Origin: Gammaproteobacteria bacterium
Lineage (GTDB): Bacteria > Pseudomonadota > Gammaproteobacteria > Xanthomonadales > SZUA-36
NCBI GenBank assembly: GCA_021772935.1
Contig: JAJFLA010000022.1
Coordinates: forward strand, 1-37,344
Length of the DNA stretch: 37,344 nucleotides
Direction of reading: 5' to 3'
The notes under the pieces are model-generated. The model searched no databases, was not told the DNA's origin, and worked only from the letters and a program-made list of their open reading frames with translations. Both the position numbers and the translations under genes were made by a program. Each line of letters opens with the position of its first letter. Positions within the stretch are counted from its first letter, which is position 1. Shown here in pieces: positions 9,482 through 19,093 of the stretch.

Positions 9482-9505
9482 AACAGAAAGCTGGGCAAAG
9501 AGGCG

Positions 9506-9862
9506 TTATTCCCCGTAATAAATACAACCAGCGTTGCAGGTCTCCTGAACAGTGATTTTGCTTAGCCCCTCAAGTTCAGGCTTCAATTGCAGCCAAATCC
9601 ATCGAGCCAGGTTTTCACTGGTAGGATTTTCAAGCCCCCTGATCTCGTTCAGGTAATGATGATCAAGTTGCTCAAACACGGGTTGGAAAATTTGTCGTAA
9701 CTCGGCAAAATCCATCACCCAACCTTCCTGCTCATGGACAGGACCAGACACGTGCACTTCAATACGAAATGAATGGCCATGCAGACGCGCGCATTTGTGC
9801 CCTTCAGGCACGTTGGGCAGCCGATGAGCTGCTTCTACCTGGAAAATCCTAAAAATATCCAT
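9506..9862 (-). CDS. queD: 6-carboxy-5,6,7,8-tetrahydropterin synthase
   Basis: 118 residues, the usual length for QueD. Zinc ligands are His13 (AAHRL), His28 and His30 (LHGHSF); the catalytic cysteine is Cys24 in [10 protein letters not shown]; the C-terminal [10 protein letters not shown] and [12 protein letters not shown] segments match the family. It converts dihydroneopterin triphosphate to 6-carboxytetrahydropterin in the queuosine/preQ1 pathway. It lies downstream of hemH on the same strand with a 55-nt gap, and converges with the CDGSH gene. Confidence 0.93.
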   Translation of the reverse strand: MDIFRIFQVEAAHRLPNVPEGHKCARLHGHSFRIEVHVSGPVHEQEGWVMDFAELRQIFQPVFEQLDHHYLNEIRGLENPTSENLARWIWLQLKPELEGLSKITVQETCNAGCIYYGE

Positions 9863-9917
9863 AGTTGAATTCTGACCTCAGCCGAGGCTTCGTGCAATGC
9901 CCACGTAGTGACTTGAT

Positions 9918-10889
9918 CTATTCATCAGCCAGGTCAAAGAGTTTTTCACAAACAGAGGCAAGCAGTTTGATGTGCTCGTCCGAGTCGTTAAGGGCCGGGA
10001 TGTATTCAAACTTTTCGCCGCCGGCAGCGATAAATATTTCCCGGTAGCGAATCGCAATTTCCTCGAGTGTTTCAAGGCAATCTACCGAAAAACCTGGGCT
10101 GATAACCTGAATGTGCCTGGTTCCAGATTCTGCCAGATTCTTGATGACCTCATCCGTATAAGGCTGAAGCCAGGGTTCGCGACCAACCCGTGACTGGAAA
10201 GTGATCTGACAGTCTTTTTCCAACTTCAGAACTTCGGCCACAGCTGAAACACTTTGTCGACACTGTTGTTCATAAGGATCACCTGCATCAACCAGCCGCT
10301 TGGGTATGCCATGCATTGAAAACAATAGCTTATCTGCCTTGCCATGCTGTAACTGGAAGTTGCGAATCGAACTCGCAATAGAATGAACCCAGCCAGGGTT
10401 GTCGTAGTAATGGCTGACACGATATATTTCAGGCTGCCAATCCAGCGCCTCCAGTGTTGCAGTCACTGCATCAAAAACAGATTCTGTCGTCGTCACCGAG
10501 TACTGGGGGTAGAGTGGCAATACGACCAAATTTTTTACGCCTTCATCGCGTAGTGAAACCAGTTCGTTACGGATGTCCGGTGCACCGTAACGCATTGCCA
10601 GCCTGACATTTACCCGGCGGCCCAACATGCGCTGCAAACCCGCAGACAATGACTTTGAGTACACCATCAATGGTGAACCATCTTGCACCCAGATTTTTTT
10701 ATAGGCTGCAGTGACCCTTCCTTTGCGCAGTGGGATGATGAACAGCCTCAACAATGGAACCCAAAACCAGCGAGGCAAGTCCACCACGCGGGGATCCGAT
10801 AGAAATTCAGTCAGAAATCGCCCGACAGGTCCTTTTTCCGGTACAACCGGTGTGCCAAGGTTAACCAGCAATACACCTCTATTAGTCAT
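9918..10889 (-). CDS. hemH: Ferrochelatase
   Basis: 323 residues from the ATG at 10889, chosen because GGGGAG stands just before it and homology begins at once (MTNRGVLLVNLGTP). The open frame runs further up to 11027 without recognisable sequence. Family motifs are GVLLVNLGTP, VRLAMRYGAPDI, LVVLPLYPQYS, the catalytic histidine in LFSMHGIPKR, and QSRVGREPWLQPYTDE. It inserts ferrous iron into protoporphyrin IX, the last step of haem synthesis. There is no C-terminal iron-sulfur cysteine cluster, in line with the E. coli type. Confidence 0.95.
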   Translation of the reverse strand: MTNRGVLLVNLGTPVVPEKGPVGRFLTEFLSDPRVVDLPRWFWVPLLRLFIIPLRKGRVTAAYKKIWVQDGSPLMVYSKSLSAGLQRMLGRRVNVRLAMRYGAPDIRNELVSLRDEGVKNLVVLPLYPQYSVTTTESVFDAVTATLEALDWQPEIYRVSHYYDNPGWVHSIASSIRNFQLQHGKADKLLFSMHGIPKRLVDAGDPYEQQCRQSVSAVAEVLKLEKDCQITFQSRVGREPWLQPYTDEVIKNLAESGTRHIQVISPGFSVDCLETLEEIAIRYREIFIAAGGEKFEYIPALNDSDEHIKLLASVCEKLFDLADE

Positions 10890-11181
10890 CCAACTCCCCA
10901 GTAAAGTAACATCTCTGTGTGTTGCCAAAATACGACACCGGATGTGATTTTGCAGCTTGTAGGCGCTGTGTTCAAGCTTGTTTCTATCTGTCATTGTTGC
11001 TAAAGCCCTGTTGTCATGTACATTCAACTGCTATCTCACGATTTTTATCCAATCTCCCATCTGATTCCGGCGTGTTGCGGTTTTGCAACAGTCTCTTGCC
11101 GTGACCACAAAATCCGATATAAGGCTTTGTAATTGTTGTTTTTTCTGATAGCATTGTTTTCCAGTTGCTAATGCAACAAGG

Positions 11182-12156
11182 ATGGATGCTGCCCGTATGA
11201 CCGGAATATTTCGTAATGCGCTGTTAACGCTTGTTTCACTGTTCGCTATCAGTGCGAATGGTGCGCCTGTGGCATACAGCGTCAATTCCGACAGCGGCAA
11301 TATTTTGACCGAAGACAGCCTGTATCAGATTGATCTTGCCACTGGCAACGACCAACGCAGGGGTGAATTGTTTACGGGTTTCGAAACCCGCCTCGATACA
11401 GAGGGTCTTGCGATTGCACCCGATGGTACTTTATGGGGTATCGATGACGAGTCCCGTACCTTGTTCCCGATCAACAAGGAAACCGGTAGCATCAAGTTTC
11501 AGGACGAAATTCCACTCGTCGGCTTCCAAGCCAATGGTGGTAATGATTTTGGCATGACGTTCAGCTGCGACAGTTCTCTTTACATCGCCTCCGTACTGAC
11601 TCGTACTCTGTACCATCTGAACCTCGATGGCAGCAATGAAATAATCGGGGCAGCGGGTGCCCTTGGTGAAAACATCAGCGCAATAGCAGCTTACGGTAAT
11701 CCGACACAACTGTACGGGCTGGGTAACGGACAGTTCGCGAATGGCAACACAGATTCACCCAACCTGTATAGCATTGACTTGAATACGGGTGTCGCCACCT
11801 TGATAGGCCCATTGGGTGCCGAGGCTGGTGAATATAATCAGGCGGGATTAGCGTTCGACAGTGAAGGCATTTTATGGGCTATAACTGACCGGCGCATCAT
11901 CAATAATGTCATTGCCGAAGAACCCAGCCAGATACTGCGTATTGATATAACAACCGGCACAGCAACGCTAGTCAGCACGACCACGGAGGTCGGGTTCGAG
12001 AGCCTGGCAATAGCACCCCCAAGCGGCTGTGAAATACAGAGTGATACGGGGAGCAATACAACGCGTATTCCCACACTCAGCTCGACAGGTCGCTTGCTTA
12101 CAATATTTATTGTATTGCTTACCGGGATGAGCATCCTGCGCCGACGTTTTTTTTAG
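11182..12156 (+). CDS. Exported beta-propeller-like protein with IPTL-CTERM sorting tail
   Basis: 324 residues. An N-terminal signal peptide (to about ISANGA) is followed by repeated blades that alternate hydrophobic strands with turns such as GTLWGIDDESRT, TQLYGLGNG and GILWAITDRR, resembling DUF4394-type or SMP-30-like propellers. The C-terminus reads IPTLSSTGRLLTIFIVLL... then RRRFF: the IPTL motif, one hydrophobic helix and a basic end, as in IPTL-CTERM proteins processed by an exosortase-like enzyme. No exosortase gene is seen in this window. Two in-frame ATGs (11182, 11197) are possible starts. Confidence 0.8.
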   Translation: MDAARMTGIFRNALLTLVSLFAISANGAPVAYSVNSDSGNILTEDSLYQIDLATGNDQRRGELFTGFETRLDTEGLAIAPDGTLWGIDDESRTLFPINKETGSIKFQDEIPLVGFQANGGNDFGMTFSCDSSLYIASVLTRTLYHLNLDGSNEIIGAAGALGENISAIAAYGNPTQLYGLGNGQFANGNTDSPNLYSIDLNTGVATLIGPLGAEAGEYNQAGLAFDSEGILWAITDRRIINNVIAEEPSQILRIDITTGTATLVSTTTEVGFESLAIAPPSGCEIQSDTGSNTTRIPTLSSTGRLLTIFIVLLTGMSILRRRFF

Positions 12157-12181
12157 ACCGTTTCCCAAGTTGGATTTTTCG

Positions 12182-12204
12182 AGCCAAACCGTCTGGTTTG
12201 GGCT
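12182..12204 (+). terminator. Short stem-loop between the IPTL-CTERM gene and tatA
   Basis: AGCCAAACC at 12182-12190 pairs with GGTTTGGGCT at 12195-12204 with one bulged G. No U tract follows. It may terminate or attenuate transcription into tatA. Confidence 0.3.
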
Positions 12205-12243
12205 AAACTGCGTAATCTCAGAAACTACCGGAGTTGAAATATT

Positions 12244-12489
12244 ATGGGTATTAGCCCCACACAGCTCGTGATCCTGCTGGTGATAGTCTTGCTGGTCTTC
12301 GGCACCAAGCGCCTGCGCAACATTGGGTCCGACCTCGGCAATGCAGTCAAAGGTTTCCGCAAAGGCATCGAGGACGAACCCGAAAACAAAGAGCCTGAAA
12401 AAATAACAACTGAAGAAAAAGAATCCGCAGAGCCGCAAAATACAAAGGAAAACGCTACGGCTTCACGCCCAACCGATACAGATGTTTGA
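12244..12489 (+). CDS. tatA: Sec-independent translocase subunit TatA
   Basis: 81 residues. A single N-terminal transmembrane helix ([20 protein letters not shown]) is followed by the [10 protein letters not shown] hinge and an amphipathic helix ([15 protein letters not shown]), then an acidic, Lys/Glu-rich tail. TatA oligomers form the pore that carries folded proteins with twin-arginine signals across the inner membrane. It is first in a tatABC operon and overlaps tatB by 8 nt. Confidence 0.95.
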   Translation: MGISPTQLVILLVIVLLVFGTKRLRNIGSDLGNAVKGFRKGIEDEPENKEPEKITTEEKESAEPQNTKENATASRPTDTDV

Positions 12490-12841
12490 TGTTGGTTTTG
12501 CCGAGCTATTTCTTCTGGCCCTGATCGGCCTGCTGGTACTCGGCCCTGAACGCTTACCGGGTGTTGCGCGCACCCTCGGTGGGTTTATGCGTAAGGCCAG
12601 GGCAAGCTGGACCAGTTTGCGTAACACCATTGAAACTGAACTGGCTGAAGCAGATATTGCAGAGCCCATCAGGCAAGCAAGCGAAGAACTGAAACAGATC
12701 GGCAAGGATCTGACGGACGTACCAGGCTTCAAAGCAGACAATCAGGCATCCAGCGCTATTGACCCAAAGCCAGAGACCGCGGACTCCCAACAGACTGACA
12801 TGGCACAAGGCTCCGTCAGCGGAAAGAGTGAAAATGTCTGA
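12482..12841 (+). CDS. tatB: Sec-independent translocase subunit TatB
   Basis: 119 residues. [20 protein letters not shown] forms the helix, then [13 protein letters not shown], the TatB version of the hinge, and a long amphipathic helix. The start overlaps the tatA end (ATG inside the last codons), and the end overlaps tatC by 8 nt. With TatC it forms the twin-arginine signal receptor. Confidence 0.95.
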   Translation: MFDVGFAELFLLALIGLLVLGPERLPGVARTLGGFMRKARASWTSLRNTIETELAEADIAEPIRQASEELKQIGKDLTDVPGFKADNQASSAIDPKPETADSQQTDMAQGSVSGKSENV

Positions 12842-13595
12842 AATACCTGAAGAAGATCACGAGTTAAGCTTTCTTGAACACCTGGTTGAACTGCGCAGCC
12901 GCCTGCTCAAAGCCTGCATGTCCGTTTTTATTGTGCTGCTCGCACTATTGCCATTTTCACGCCACTTATATGAGACCCTGGCATCACCGCTGATGGCGCA
13001 AATGCCAGAAGGTACCAGCATGATTGCCATCGATGTAGCATCACCGTTCCTTACACCATTCAAATTGACACTTCTTATCTCGATCATGATATCGGTGCCG
13101 GTGGTGTTGTACCAATTGTGGGCTTTTGTTGCGCCGGCACTATTCAAACGTGAGAAAAAACTGGCCCGTCCGCTGCTGCTGTCTTCGGTGTTCCTTTTTT
13201 ATGCCGGCTGCGCTTTCGCCTATTTCGTCGTCTTTCCATTGGTTTTTGGCTTTTTGACCCGCGTTGCACCAGAAGGTGTGGCCGTGATGACAGACATTAG
13301 CAAATACCTGGATTTTGTCATGACACTGTTTCTCGCGTTTGGAATCACCTTTGAAGTACCGATCGCAACTATCATTCTGGTGGCCAGTGGCGTCACCACA
13401 GCCGATAAACTGGCAAGCTGGCGACCCTATATCGTCGTTGGTGCTTTTGCCTTGGGAATGGTCCTGACCCCACCGGATGTGATATCGCAGACCTTACTGG
13501 CACTGCCAATGTGGCTGCTATTCGAAATAGGAATTGTTTTTGCTCGCATACTGGTTCCGGAAAAAGAAACAGAGACAGATCAGGCCACCAACTGA
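12834..13595 (+). CDS. tatC: Sec-independent translocase subunit TatC
   Basis: 253 residues from the ATG at 12834, inside the tatB tail; a longer open frame from 12759 lies within tatB and is not supported. Six transmembrane helices, the N-terminal signature LSFLEHLVELRSRLLKA, the FYAGCAFAYF region, and GITFEVPIATIIL all match TatC. It recognises the twin-arginine signal. Its last 16 bases overlap the last bases of the converging membrane protein gene. Confidence 0.95.
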   Translation: MSEIPEEDHELSFLEHLVELRSRLLKACMSVFIVLLALLPFSRHLYETLASPLMAQMPEGTSMIAIDVASPFLTPFKLTLLISIMISVPVVLYQLWAFVAPALFKREKKLARPLLLSSVFLFYAGCAFAYFVVFPLVFGFLTRVAPEGVAVMTDISKYLDFVMTLFLAFGITFEVPIATIILVASGVTTADKLASWRPYIVVGAFALGMVLTPPDVISQTLLALPMWLLFEIGIVFARILVPEKETETDQATN

Positions 13596-14431
13596 TCTTC
13601 TCTGGTTTTACCAGAGCCGACGTCCGCGCCCACTTCATCCAGACCAAAAATATCCCTGAATGCCAGGTATTGCGTAGCAAACAGTATTAGTTGGAACATT
13701 GGGCCAAGCAACAGTAACAGGAAGGCCATCCACGCAGACCCGGCCCCACCACTGAGTGCCGACAAGTAAAAAGAACCAAGCAACAGGGCAATTGGGATCG
13801 CCAGCAAACCAAGCAACGCACCCAACACCAGCAATGGCTTCCAATTTTGCCCAAGTGCCTTCAAACCTATTACTACAGCCTTACCAAGGCTGAGTTGTTT
13901 AAACCAAATCAATGGTACTGAGAAATAAGTGATACAACCACTGAGGGCGGCACCTATTGCCATCGCTACGACGGCGGCTTGCATAATCTGCGGGTCGATA
14001 AGTTGTATTGCATCCAGGTCACCCTGTTCTATGCGACTTAGTATGTCTGGGTCAATATCAACCATTTGCCCGGCCAGCACCAGCGATACAACCAACAATG
14101 CCAGCACCAGAACCAGCCCACCCAACAACAATAACTGGCTGACACCTTTTTTGGCGATAAATGGCATGAACAGCACTGCCAGCATCGGCTTTTCGCCCCG
14201 TGCGACGAGATAGAAGGCGTGTAACATGCCTGCACTCAGCACAGGCAAACAAAGAATAACCAATAAACCCAGGGCATCAGCTTGTGAAAAACTCAGAAAA
14301 AATTGAAAAAACAAGCTGATCAGCAGCAAGCGCAACGGCTGTCTTCTAAGCAGGCTCCAGCTATGCGAAACCCAGACCAGACCGCGTGCAGCAGGTAATC
14401 TACGAGCAGGCTTCAATGGTTGATCACTCAT
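13580..14431 (-). CDS. BPSS1780-type multispan membrane protein
   Basis: 283 residues with about six hydrophobic segments (40-60, 62-76, 93-115, 150-175, 195-220, 225-255) and a basic N-terminus. The N-terminal RGLVWVSHSWSLLRRQP and the LARGEKPMLAVLF segment match the BPSS1780 family of uncharacterised proteobacterial membrane proteins. No function is established. It overlaps the upstream LOG gene by 4 nt (ATGA) and its tail overlaps the tatC tail by 16 nt on the opposite strand. Confidence 0.8.
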   Translation of the reverse strand: MSDQPLKPARRLPAARGLVWVSHSWSLLRRQPLRLLLISLFFQFFLSFSQADALGLLVILCLPVLSAGMLHAFYLVARGEKPMLAVLFMPFIAKKGVSQLLLLGGLVLVLALLVVSLVLAGQMVDIDPDILSRIEQGDLDAIQLIDPQIMQAAVVAMAIGAALSGCITYFSVPLIWFKQLSLGKAVVIGLKALGQNWKPLLVLGALLGLLAIPIALLLGSFYLSALSGGAGSAWMAFLLLLLGPMFQLILFATQYLAFRDIFGLDEVGADVGSGKTREDQLVA

Positions 14432-15054
14432 GCATTTGCTGCCGTGACATTGGCAAAATGAAGTGCATCACTACCCCAGGCATGGGCATTCTCAATAGCC
14501 TCCAGAACCTGTTCTGGTTGGTCAACGACGGACCACATCTTTAAATGACTGCTCGCCATGAAGCTTTCATCGATACTGTGTTTCAGGAACTGTAGCAAAC
14601 CATCATAAAAACCATTCGTGTTGACCAGAATGATGGGGCCCACCCATAGACCCAATCGCTTCAGGGTCAGCGCTTCAAAAAGCTCTTCATAAGTACCCGA
14701 ACCTCCGGGCAACGTCACCACGGCATCTGACCCTTCCAGCATAAGCTGCTTGCGGATACGCATATCTTTGACGACCTTCAAGCCGGTCAAGCCACGATGT
14801 GTCAGCTCCAGGTCTTGTAGGAATTTTGGTACCACACCATAAACCTTACCATTTTGACTGAGGGCACCATCAGCCAGTGAACCCATCAGGCCACCACCTC
14901 CAGCGCCATAAGTAATCGATTTTCCAGCCTTGGCCAGAACTTCGCCCATGCGTCTGGCAGCGTCATAGTAAACAGGTTTGAGTGCGGCACTGGAGGAGGC
15001 GTATACAGTCACCATCGTTACATGATTTGAGTCAAGCGGATTATTTTCAGTCAT
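14428..15054 (-). CDS. LOG-family Rossmann-fold protein (nucleotide 5'-monophosphate nucleosidase type)
   Basis: 208 residues from the ATG at 15054 (MTENNPLDSN). The frame is open to 15129, but that extension has no family sequence. The defining motif PGGSGTYEELFEAL is present, together with GGGGLMG near residue 56 and the N-terminal VTVYASSS strand. Members cleave nucleoside 5'-monophosphates to base and ribose phosphate; in plants and some bacteria this activates cytokinins. It is translationally coupled to the BPSS1780-type gene. The substrate here is unknown. Confidence 0.88.
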   Translation of the reverse strand: MTENNPLDSNHVTMVTVYASSSAALKPVYYDAARRMGEVLAKAGKSITYGAGGGGLMGSLADGALSQNGKVYGVVPKFLQDLELTHRGLTGLKVVKDMRIRKQLMLEGSDAVVTLPGGSGTYEELFEALTLKRLGLWVGPIILVNTNGFYDGLLQFLKHSIDESFMASSHLKMWSVVDQPEQVLEAIENAHAWGSDALHFANVTAANA

Positions 15055-15097
15055 TGTAATATTGTAAACCAGCACCACGCATCTCTGGAGAGTAAAT

Positions 15098-15725
15098 TTG
15101 AACCAGCAGCCAAGACTGCAGCGGGTCACTCAGCCACCACTATCTATCGGTATTATCATCGCCTGCGTTGCGATATTTTTGATGCAGAACATTTCTGCGC
15201 AACTGGCATTATGGCCCTTACACAGCATTTACTTTAAGCCCTGGCAATTATTTACATACGCTTTTTTGCATGGTAGTTTCAACCACCTGTTTTTTAATAT
15301 GTTTGCTATATGGATGTTCGGCCTGCCCGTTGAAAGAATGTGGGGCAGCCGAAAATTTGCCGAGTATTACTTCATTTGCGTGCTGGGCGCAGGCTTGATT
15401 CAATTGCTCGTACAACACATCAGTGGCGATGTCTATCCGACCATTGGAGCATCCGGTGCCGCTTTCGGTCTGCTACTCGCATACGGCATAATGTGGCCTA
15501 ATAATAAGTTGATTCTTATTTTTTTCCCAGTACCGATCAAGGCGAAGTGGTTTGTACTGATTTATGGTGGTGTTGAATTGATTTTTGGCGTCACTGGTGC
15601 GATGCCGCAAGTCGCGCACTATGCGCATCTCGGCGGTCTGTTTTTTGGTGCCGATTATTATGGCGATGGGGCTGGAGGCCTGGCATGACCTGGAAGTAGC
15701 CCCTTTACAGAACCCAAGCAAGTAG
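15098..15725 (+). CDS. Rhomboid intramembrane serine protease, probable 1-base frameshift near 3' end
   Basis: The start is probably TTG at 15098, eight bases after GGAGAG; the first in-frame ATG lies inside the first helix. Family signatures are HGSFNHLFFNMFAIWMFG, the catalytic Ser in GASGAAFG and the catalytic His in YAHLGGLFFG. The uninterrupted frame stops at 15688 with a hydrophilic tail (GADYYGDGAGGLA). If one base is dropped near 15648, the last helix continues as GAIIMAMGLEAW and ends at the TAG at 15723-15725, just before the acs ribosome site. That gives about 208 residues, normal for this family. I read the gap as a recent mutation or a sequence error. Confidence 0.82.
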
Positions 15726-15734
15726 AGAAGGATT

Positions 15735-17678
15735 ATGAGCAAAACGTATCCTGTTATCCCCGCAGCAAGCAAACGCACACACGTCGATCAACAGCGTTAT
15801 CAAGAAATGTACAAGCAGTCGGTTGAAGACAATACCGGCTTTTGGTCTGAACAGGCACGTCGAATTAACTGGATAAAACCTTTCAGCAAGATAAAGGATG
15901 TATCCTGGGACCGTGATGATGTACATATCCGCTGGTTTGAAGATGGCACTCTAAACGCCTGTTACAACTGTATCGACCGCCATCTCGAGACACGTGCTGA
16001 TCAAACCGCCATCATCTGGGAAGGTGATGACCCAAGCCGTGACCTGCACATCAGTTATCGTGAACTTCATCAACGCGTATGTCGCATGGCCAATGTACTC
16101 AAAAAGCTGGGTACACAACGCGGGGATCGAGTCACACTCTACATGCCGATGATTCCAGAAGCAGCGGTGGCGATGCTGGCTTGTGCTCGTATCGGAGCCG
16201 TCCATTCAGTCGTGTTTGGCGGGTTTTCGCCGGACGCACTGGCAGGTCGAATTGTTGGCTGCCAATCAAATATTCTGATTACGGCAGATGAAGGTTTACG
16301 TGGTGGCAAGGCCATTCCGTTGAAAAATAATGTCGATGCTGCCTGTGAACGTGATGGCGTCATGGACGTACTGGAATCAGTGCTGGTGATTCGCAATACG
16401 GGTAACAATATCTCCATGGAAACTGGCCGTGACCACTGGCTGCATGAAACTGAATCCGATGTCTCTGATGATTGTCCATGCGAGGAAATGGGTGCAGAAG
16501 ACCCGTTGTTTATACTTTATACATCAGGCTCAACGGGACAACCCAAGGGGGTGTTGCACACCACTGGCGGTTACATGGTCTTTGCATCATTTACCCATGA
16601 ACTGGTATTTGACTATCAGGATGGTGACATTTACTGGTGTACAGCAGATGTAGGCTGGGTCACAGGCCACAGCTATATTGTTTATGGCCCGTTGGCCAAC
16701 GGTGCGACCACCTTGATGTTTGAAGGTGTACCGAATTACCCTGACACCAGCCGCTTCTGGCAAGTGTGTGACAAGCACCAGGTCAATATCTGTTATACCG
16801 CGCCCACCGCCATCCGTGCGCTGATGCGTGATGGCGATGAACCCGTCAAACGCACATCAAGAAAATCCCTGCGCCTGCTGGGCACTGTCGGTGAACCGAT
16901 TAACCCGGAAGCATGGGAGTGGTATTTCCACGTCGTCGGCGAAGACCGCTGCCCCATCGTCGACACTTGGTGGCAAACAGAAACCGGCGGTATTATGATC
17001 AGTCCATTACCGGGCGCCACGCCAATGAAACCGGGTTCAGCCAGCTTCCCCATTCCGGGTATACAGGTGGCCATCGTTGACAATGAGGGCAAGTCACTTA
17101 ACGGAGCCGTCGAAGGCCAGTTGGTGATCACCGACAGCTGGCCAGGACAAATGCGTTCAGTGTATGGCGATCACCAGCGTTTCGTAGACACCTATTTTTC
17201 CACCTTTGAAGGCCGGTACTTTACCGGTGATGGCTGCAAACGAGATGAAGATGGTTATTACTGGATTACCGGTAGGGTAGATGACGTGCTGAACATTTCC
17301 GGTCACCGCATGGGAACCGCTGAGGTTGAAAGTGCATTGGTATCACATCGCTTAGTTGCAGAGGCAGCGGTCGTGGGCTACCCACATGACATCAAAGGTC
17401 AGGGTATTTACGTTTACGTAACCCTGGTCGCTGATGCGACACCCAGCGATGAATTAAGAATTGAGTTGCGCAACTGGGTACGCAAGGAAATCGGCCCAAT
17501 CGCTTCACCCGACCTGATTCAATGGGCACCGGGTTTGCCCAAAACACGCTCCGGCAAGATCATGCGTCGTATCCTGCGTAAAATTGCCGAGAACGATTAT
17601 TCAAACCTGGGTGACACCTCAACACTGGCCGAACCAGAAGTAGTCGAGTCGTTAGTCGCAAGCAGAATGAACCGCTAG
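15735..17678 (+). CDS. acs: Acetyl-CoA synthetase
   Basis: 647 residues, full length for AMP-forming Acs. Motifs in order: [13 protein letters not shown] near the N-terminus; the P-loop [11 protein letters not shown] at about residue 260; [10 protein letters not shown] in the adenylation core; the hinge [13 protein letters not shown]; and [11 protein letters not shown], with the catalytic lysine that is the usual acetylation target. It activates acetate to acetyl-CoA through acetyl-AMP in the cytoplasm. GAGAAGG precedes the ATG. A perfect hairpin follows the gene. Confidence 0.97.
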   Translation: MSKTYPVIPAASKRTHVDQQRYQEMYKQSVEDNTGFWSEQARRINWIKPFSKIKDVSWDRDDVHIRWFEDGTLNACYNCIDRHLETRADQTAIIWEGDDPSRDLHISYRELHQRVCRMANVLKKLGTQRGDRVTLYMPMIPEAAVAMLACARIGAVHSVVFGGFSPDALAGRIVGCQSNILITADEGLRGGKAIPLKNNVDAACERDGVMDVLESVLVIRNTGNNISMETGRDHWLHETESDVSDDCPCEEMGAEDPLFILYTSGSTGQPKGVLHTTGGYMVFASFTHELVFDYQDGDIYWCTADVGWVTGHSYIVYGPLANGATTLMFEGVPNYPDTSRFWQVCDKHQVNICYTAPTAIRALMRDGDEPVKRTSRKSLRLLGTVGEPINPEAWEWYFHVVGEDRCPIVDTWWQTETGGIMISPLPGATPMKPGSASFPIPGIQVAIVDNEGKSLNGAVEGQLVITDSWPGQMRSVYGDHQRFVDTYFSTFEGRYFTGDGCKRDEDGYYWITGRVDDVLNISGHRMGTAEVESALVSHRLVAEAAVVGYPHDIKGQGIYVYVTLVADATPSDELRIELRNWVRKEIGPIASPDLIQWAPGLPKTRSGKIMRRILRKIAENDYSNLGDTSTLAEPEVVESLVASRMNR

Positions 17679-17691
17679 CTGCTGATGTCTA

Positions 17692-17727
17692 CAACCCGTG
17701 TACAAAATCAAACTTGTACACGGGTTG
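17692..17727 (+). terminator. Perfect 14-bp inverted repeat after acs
   Basis: CAACCCGTGTACAA at 17692-17705 is perfectly repeated in inverse at 17714-17727 with an 8-nt loop. It starts 14 nt after the acs stop. No U run follows, so termination is inferred from position; a protein-binding site is possible too. The rest of 17728-17976 shows no gene I can support. Confidence 0.55.
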
Positions 17728-17976
17728 CCGTCAAGCAACGAAGGAAACTGCGAAGTGGACGTCTTTTCGCGGTCTGTACCTATACATCTGTGCTGTTCAT
17801 TTCATCTTCAGTGTTTTGATTTTGCCCAACTGCTACATCACCACACACCAAGCATAGTTGCTGACTTATATTTTTGCTTGCAGAGGGCTCGATCATTGAC
17901 TTCTGCCTTTCCTGTCTTGACCCCGATACGGATATACTGCGTTTGAGGAAAGTATATAAATCAAAGGAAACCTTTC

Positions 17977-18258
17977 ATGGAATGTTCTGTTGTTCGCTCC
18001 AGCCTGAAGGACTTTACCTATATCTATTTATTGGTAGGGTACGACTATGCTGATTTGCCAATAGCGTTAAGGAAGGTTTTCGGTGAGCCTGAGTTTGTCA
18101 TGCATCTGGAGCTTACACCGGAGCGCGCACTGGCCTACGAAGATGTCAACCTGGTCATGCAAAACCTGGCCGCACAGGGATATCATCTGCAAATGCCCCC
18201 GCAAGAAGACACAACGGGATTACTGGAATTACCTGATAAAAAGGAAACATTGTTATGA
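17977..18258 (+). CDS. YcgL domain protein
   Basis: 93 residues. The order matches the YcgL family: a short N-terminal Cys-containing strand, KDFTYIYLLVGYDYADLP, LRKVFGEPEFVMHLELTP, LAYEDVNLVMQNLAAQGYHLQMPP. YcgL proteins are small, cytoplasmic and of unknown biochemical role, and occur mainly in gammaproteobacteria. An AAAGGAAA Shine-Dalgarno lies before the ATG. The stop codon overlaps the start of the next gene (ATGA). Confidence 0.85.
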   Translation: MECSVVRSSLKDFTYIYLLVGYDYADLPIALRKVFGEPEFVMHLELTPERALAYEDVNLVMQNLAAQGYHLQMPPQEDTTGLLELPDKKETLL

Positions 18259-18551
18259 AAGAAAAAACACTGATCGGCGTAATATTTGGTTTATTGGTCG
18301 GAATCGTGCTTGCACAAAGCGGTAATCTCTCGGCACAAGCGACTCCGGCCGCAAGCTGCCAGGAATCAAAAACCATTTTCAAGGATGTTTCACGTTTCAG
18401 CCGTAAGAAGAATGGTGCGGAAAACATGAACGATGAACACGATAAGTATACCCGTGCGGGATGGAAATTCGTGGACATGGAAACCTATGTCGAAAATGGT
18501 GATCTGGAAGGTTTTTTTCTGACCTACAGCCGTGATATTGCATGCAATTAG
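18255..18551 (+). CDS. Small exported protein of unknown function
   Basis: 98 residues. The N-terminus (KEKTLIGVIFGLLVGIVLAQSG) looks like a signal peptide or anchor. The mature part is polar with two cysteines (in ASCQ and at the end, IACN) that could form a disulfide. I do not recognise a family. It is translationally coupled to the ycgL-like gene through a 4-nt overlap, which is the main support for its being real. Confidence 0.65.
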   Translation: MKEKTLIGVIFGLLVGIVLAQSGNLSAQATPAASCQESKTIFKDVSRFSRKKNGAENMNDEHDKYTRAGWKFVDMETYVENGDLEGFFLTYSRDIACN

Positions 18552-18573
18552 CTAAAAAAACATCACCCCATAC

Positions 18574-18690
18574 TTATACCACCCGGTTGATAGGCTGACC
18601 ATGCTGAAACGCCAGGATAACTTCGGCTAACTGATCAAGACAGGCCTGGCGGGCTGCTTTGCTGGCCCAGGCGTTATGCGGCGTGATGCT
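18574..18690 (-). pseudogene. 3' remnant of a D-2-hydroxyacid dehydrogenase
   Basis: Reading leftward from 18690, 38 codons encode SITPHNAWASKAARQACLDQ and then LAEVILAFQHGQPINRVV before a TAA at 18574-18576. TPHxAW(A/G)S followed by AR...DQLAENI...G.P.NRV is the C-terminal end of glycerate dehydrogenase/HprA-like enzymes and includes the catalytic histidine. The 5' nine-tenths of the gene are absent: the fragment begins exactly where the exbD stop codon sits. It is therefore a truncated relic. Confidence 0.8.
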
Positions 18691-19093
18691 ATTTCCTGGT
18701 TGTGGCGACACTGACGCTACCTACTCCAACCGCTTCCGCCGCATCGAGTATGGTAACAAGCGCATCGGTTTCCGCATCCGGATGAGCAGCAATAATCAAT
18801 GGTGAATCGGGTTTCTCGGCTTTTTCCCGCTCAAGATTTGCCTGCACGGCCTTGCGCTCCAGCATGCGCCCCTTCATCATTATATTTCCATTAGCATCAA
18901 TCTTGACCACGATTGGCCCTTTGTTTTTCTTGACTTCTTTGGGCGGTGAATTGGAAGGTCTGGACACTTCAAGACCCTTTTCCTTAACAAAGGAAGTGGT
19001 CACGATAAAGAAGATAAGCATAATGAAGACGATGTCTAGCATGGGTGTAATGTTGATCTCGGCTTCGTCATTTGCCCGATTTTTTCTACGCAT
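18689..19093 (-). CDS. exbD: ExbD/TolR-family energy-transducing protein (orphan)
   Basis: 134 residues. A basic N-terminus precedes the single helix MLDIVFIMLIFFIVTTSF with the essential proton-pathway Asp20, then a periplasmic domain ending GVGSVSVATTRK, as in complete ExbD proteins. GAGG precedes the ATG. ExbD works with ExbB and TonB to drive outer-membrane uptake, but neither partner gene is in the window: a dehydrogenase relic follows directly and a transposon end lies 58 nt upstream. It may be left over from a broken ton cluster, or may use partners encoded elsewhere. Confidence 0.9.
   Translation of the reverse strand: MRRKNRANDEAEINITPMLDIVFIMLIFFIVTTSFVKEKGLEVSRPSNSPPKEVKKNKGPIVVKIDANGNIMMKGRMLERKAVQANLEREKAEKPDSPLIIAAHPDAETDALVTILDAAEAVGVGSVSVATTRK

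Noticed and set aside
11031-11300. Leftward frame overlapping the start of the IPTL-CTERM gene
   Set aside because: Antisense shadow of the signal-peptide region; the rightward gene explains the sequence better.
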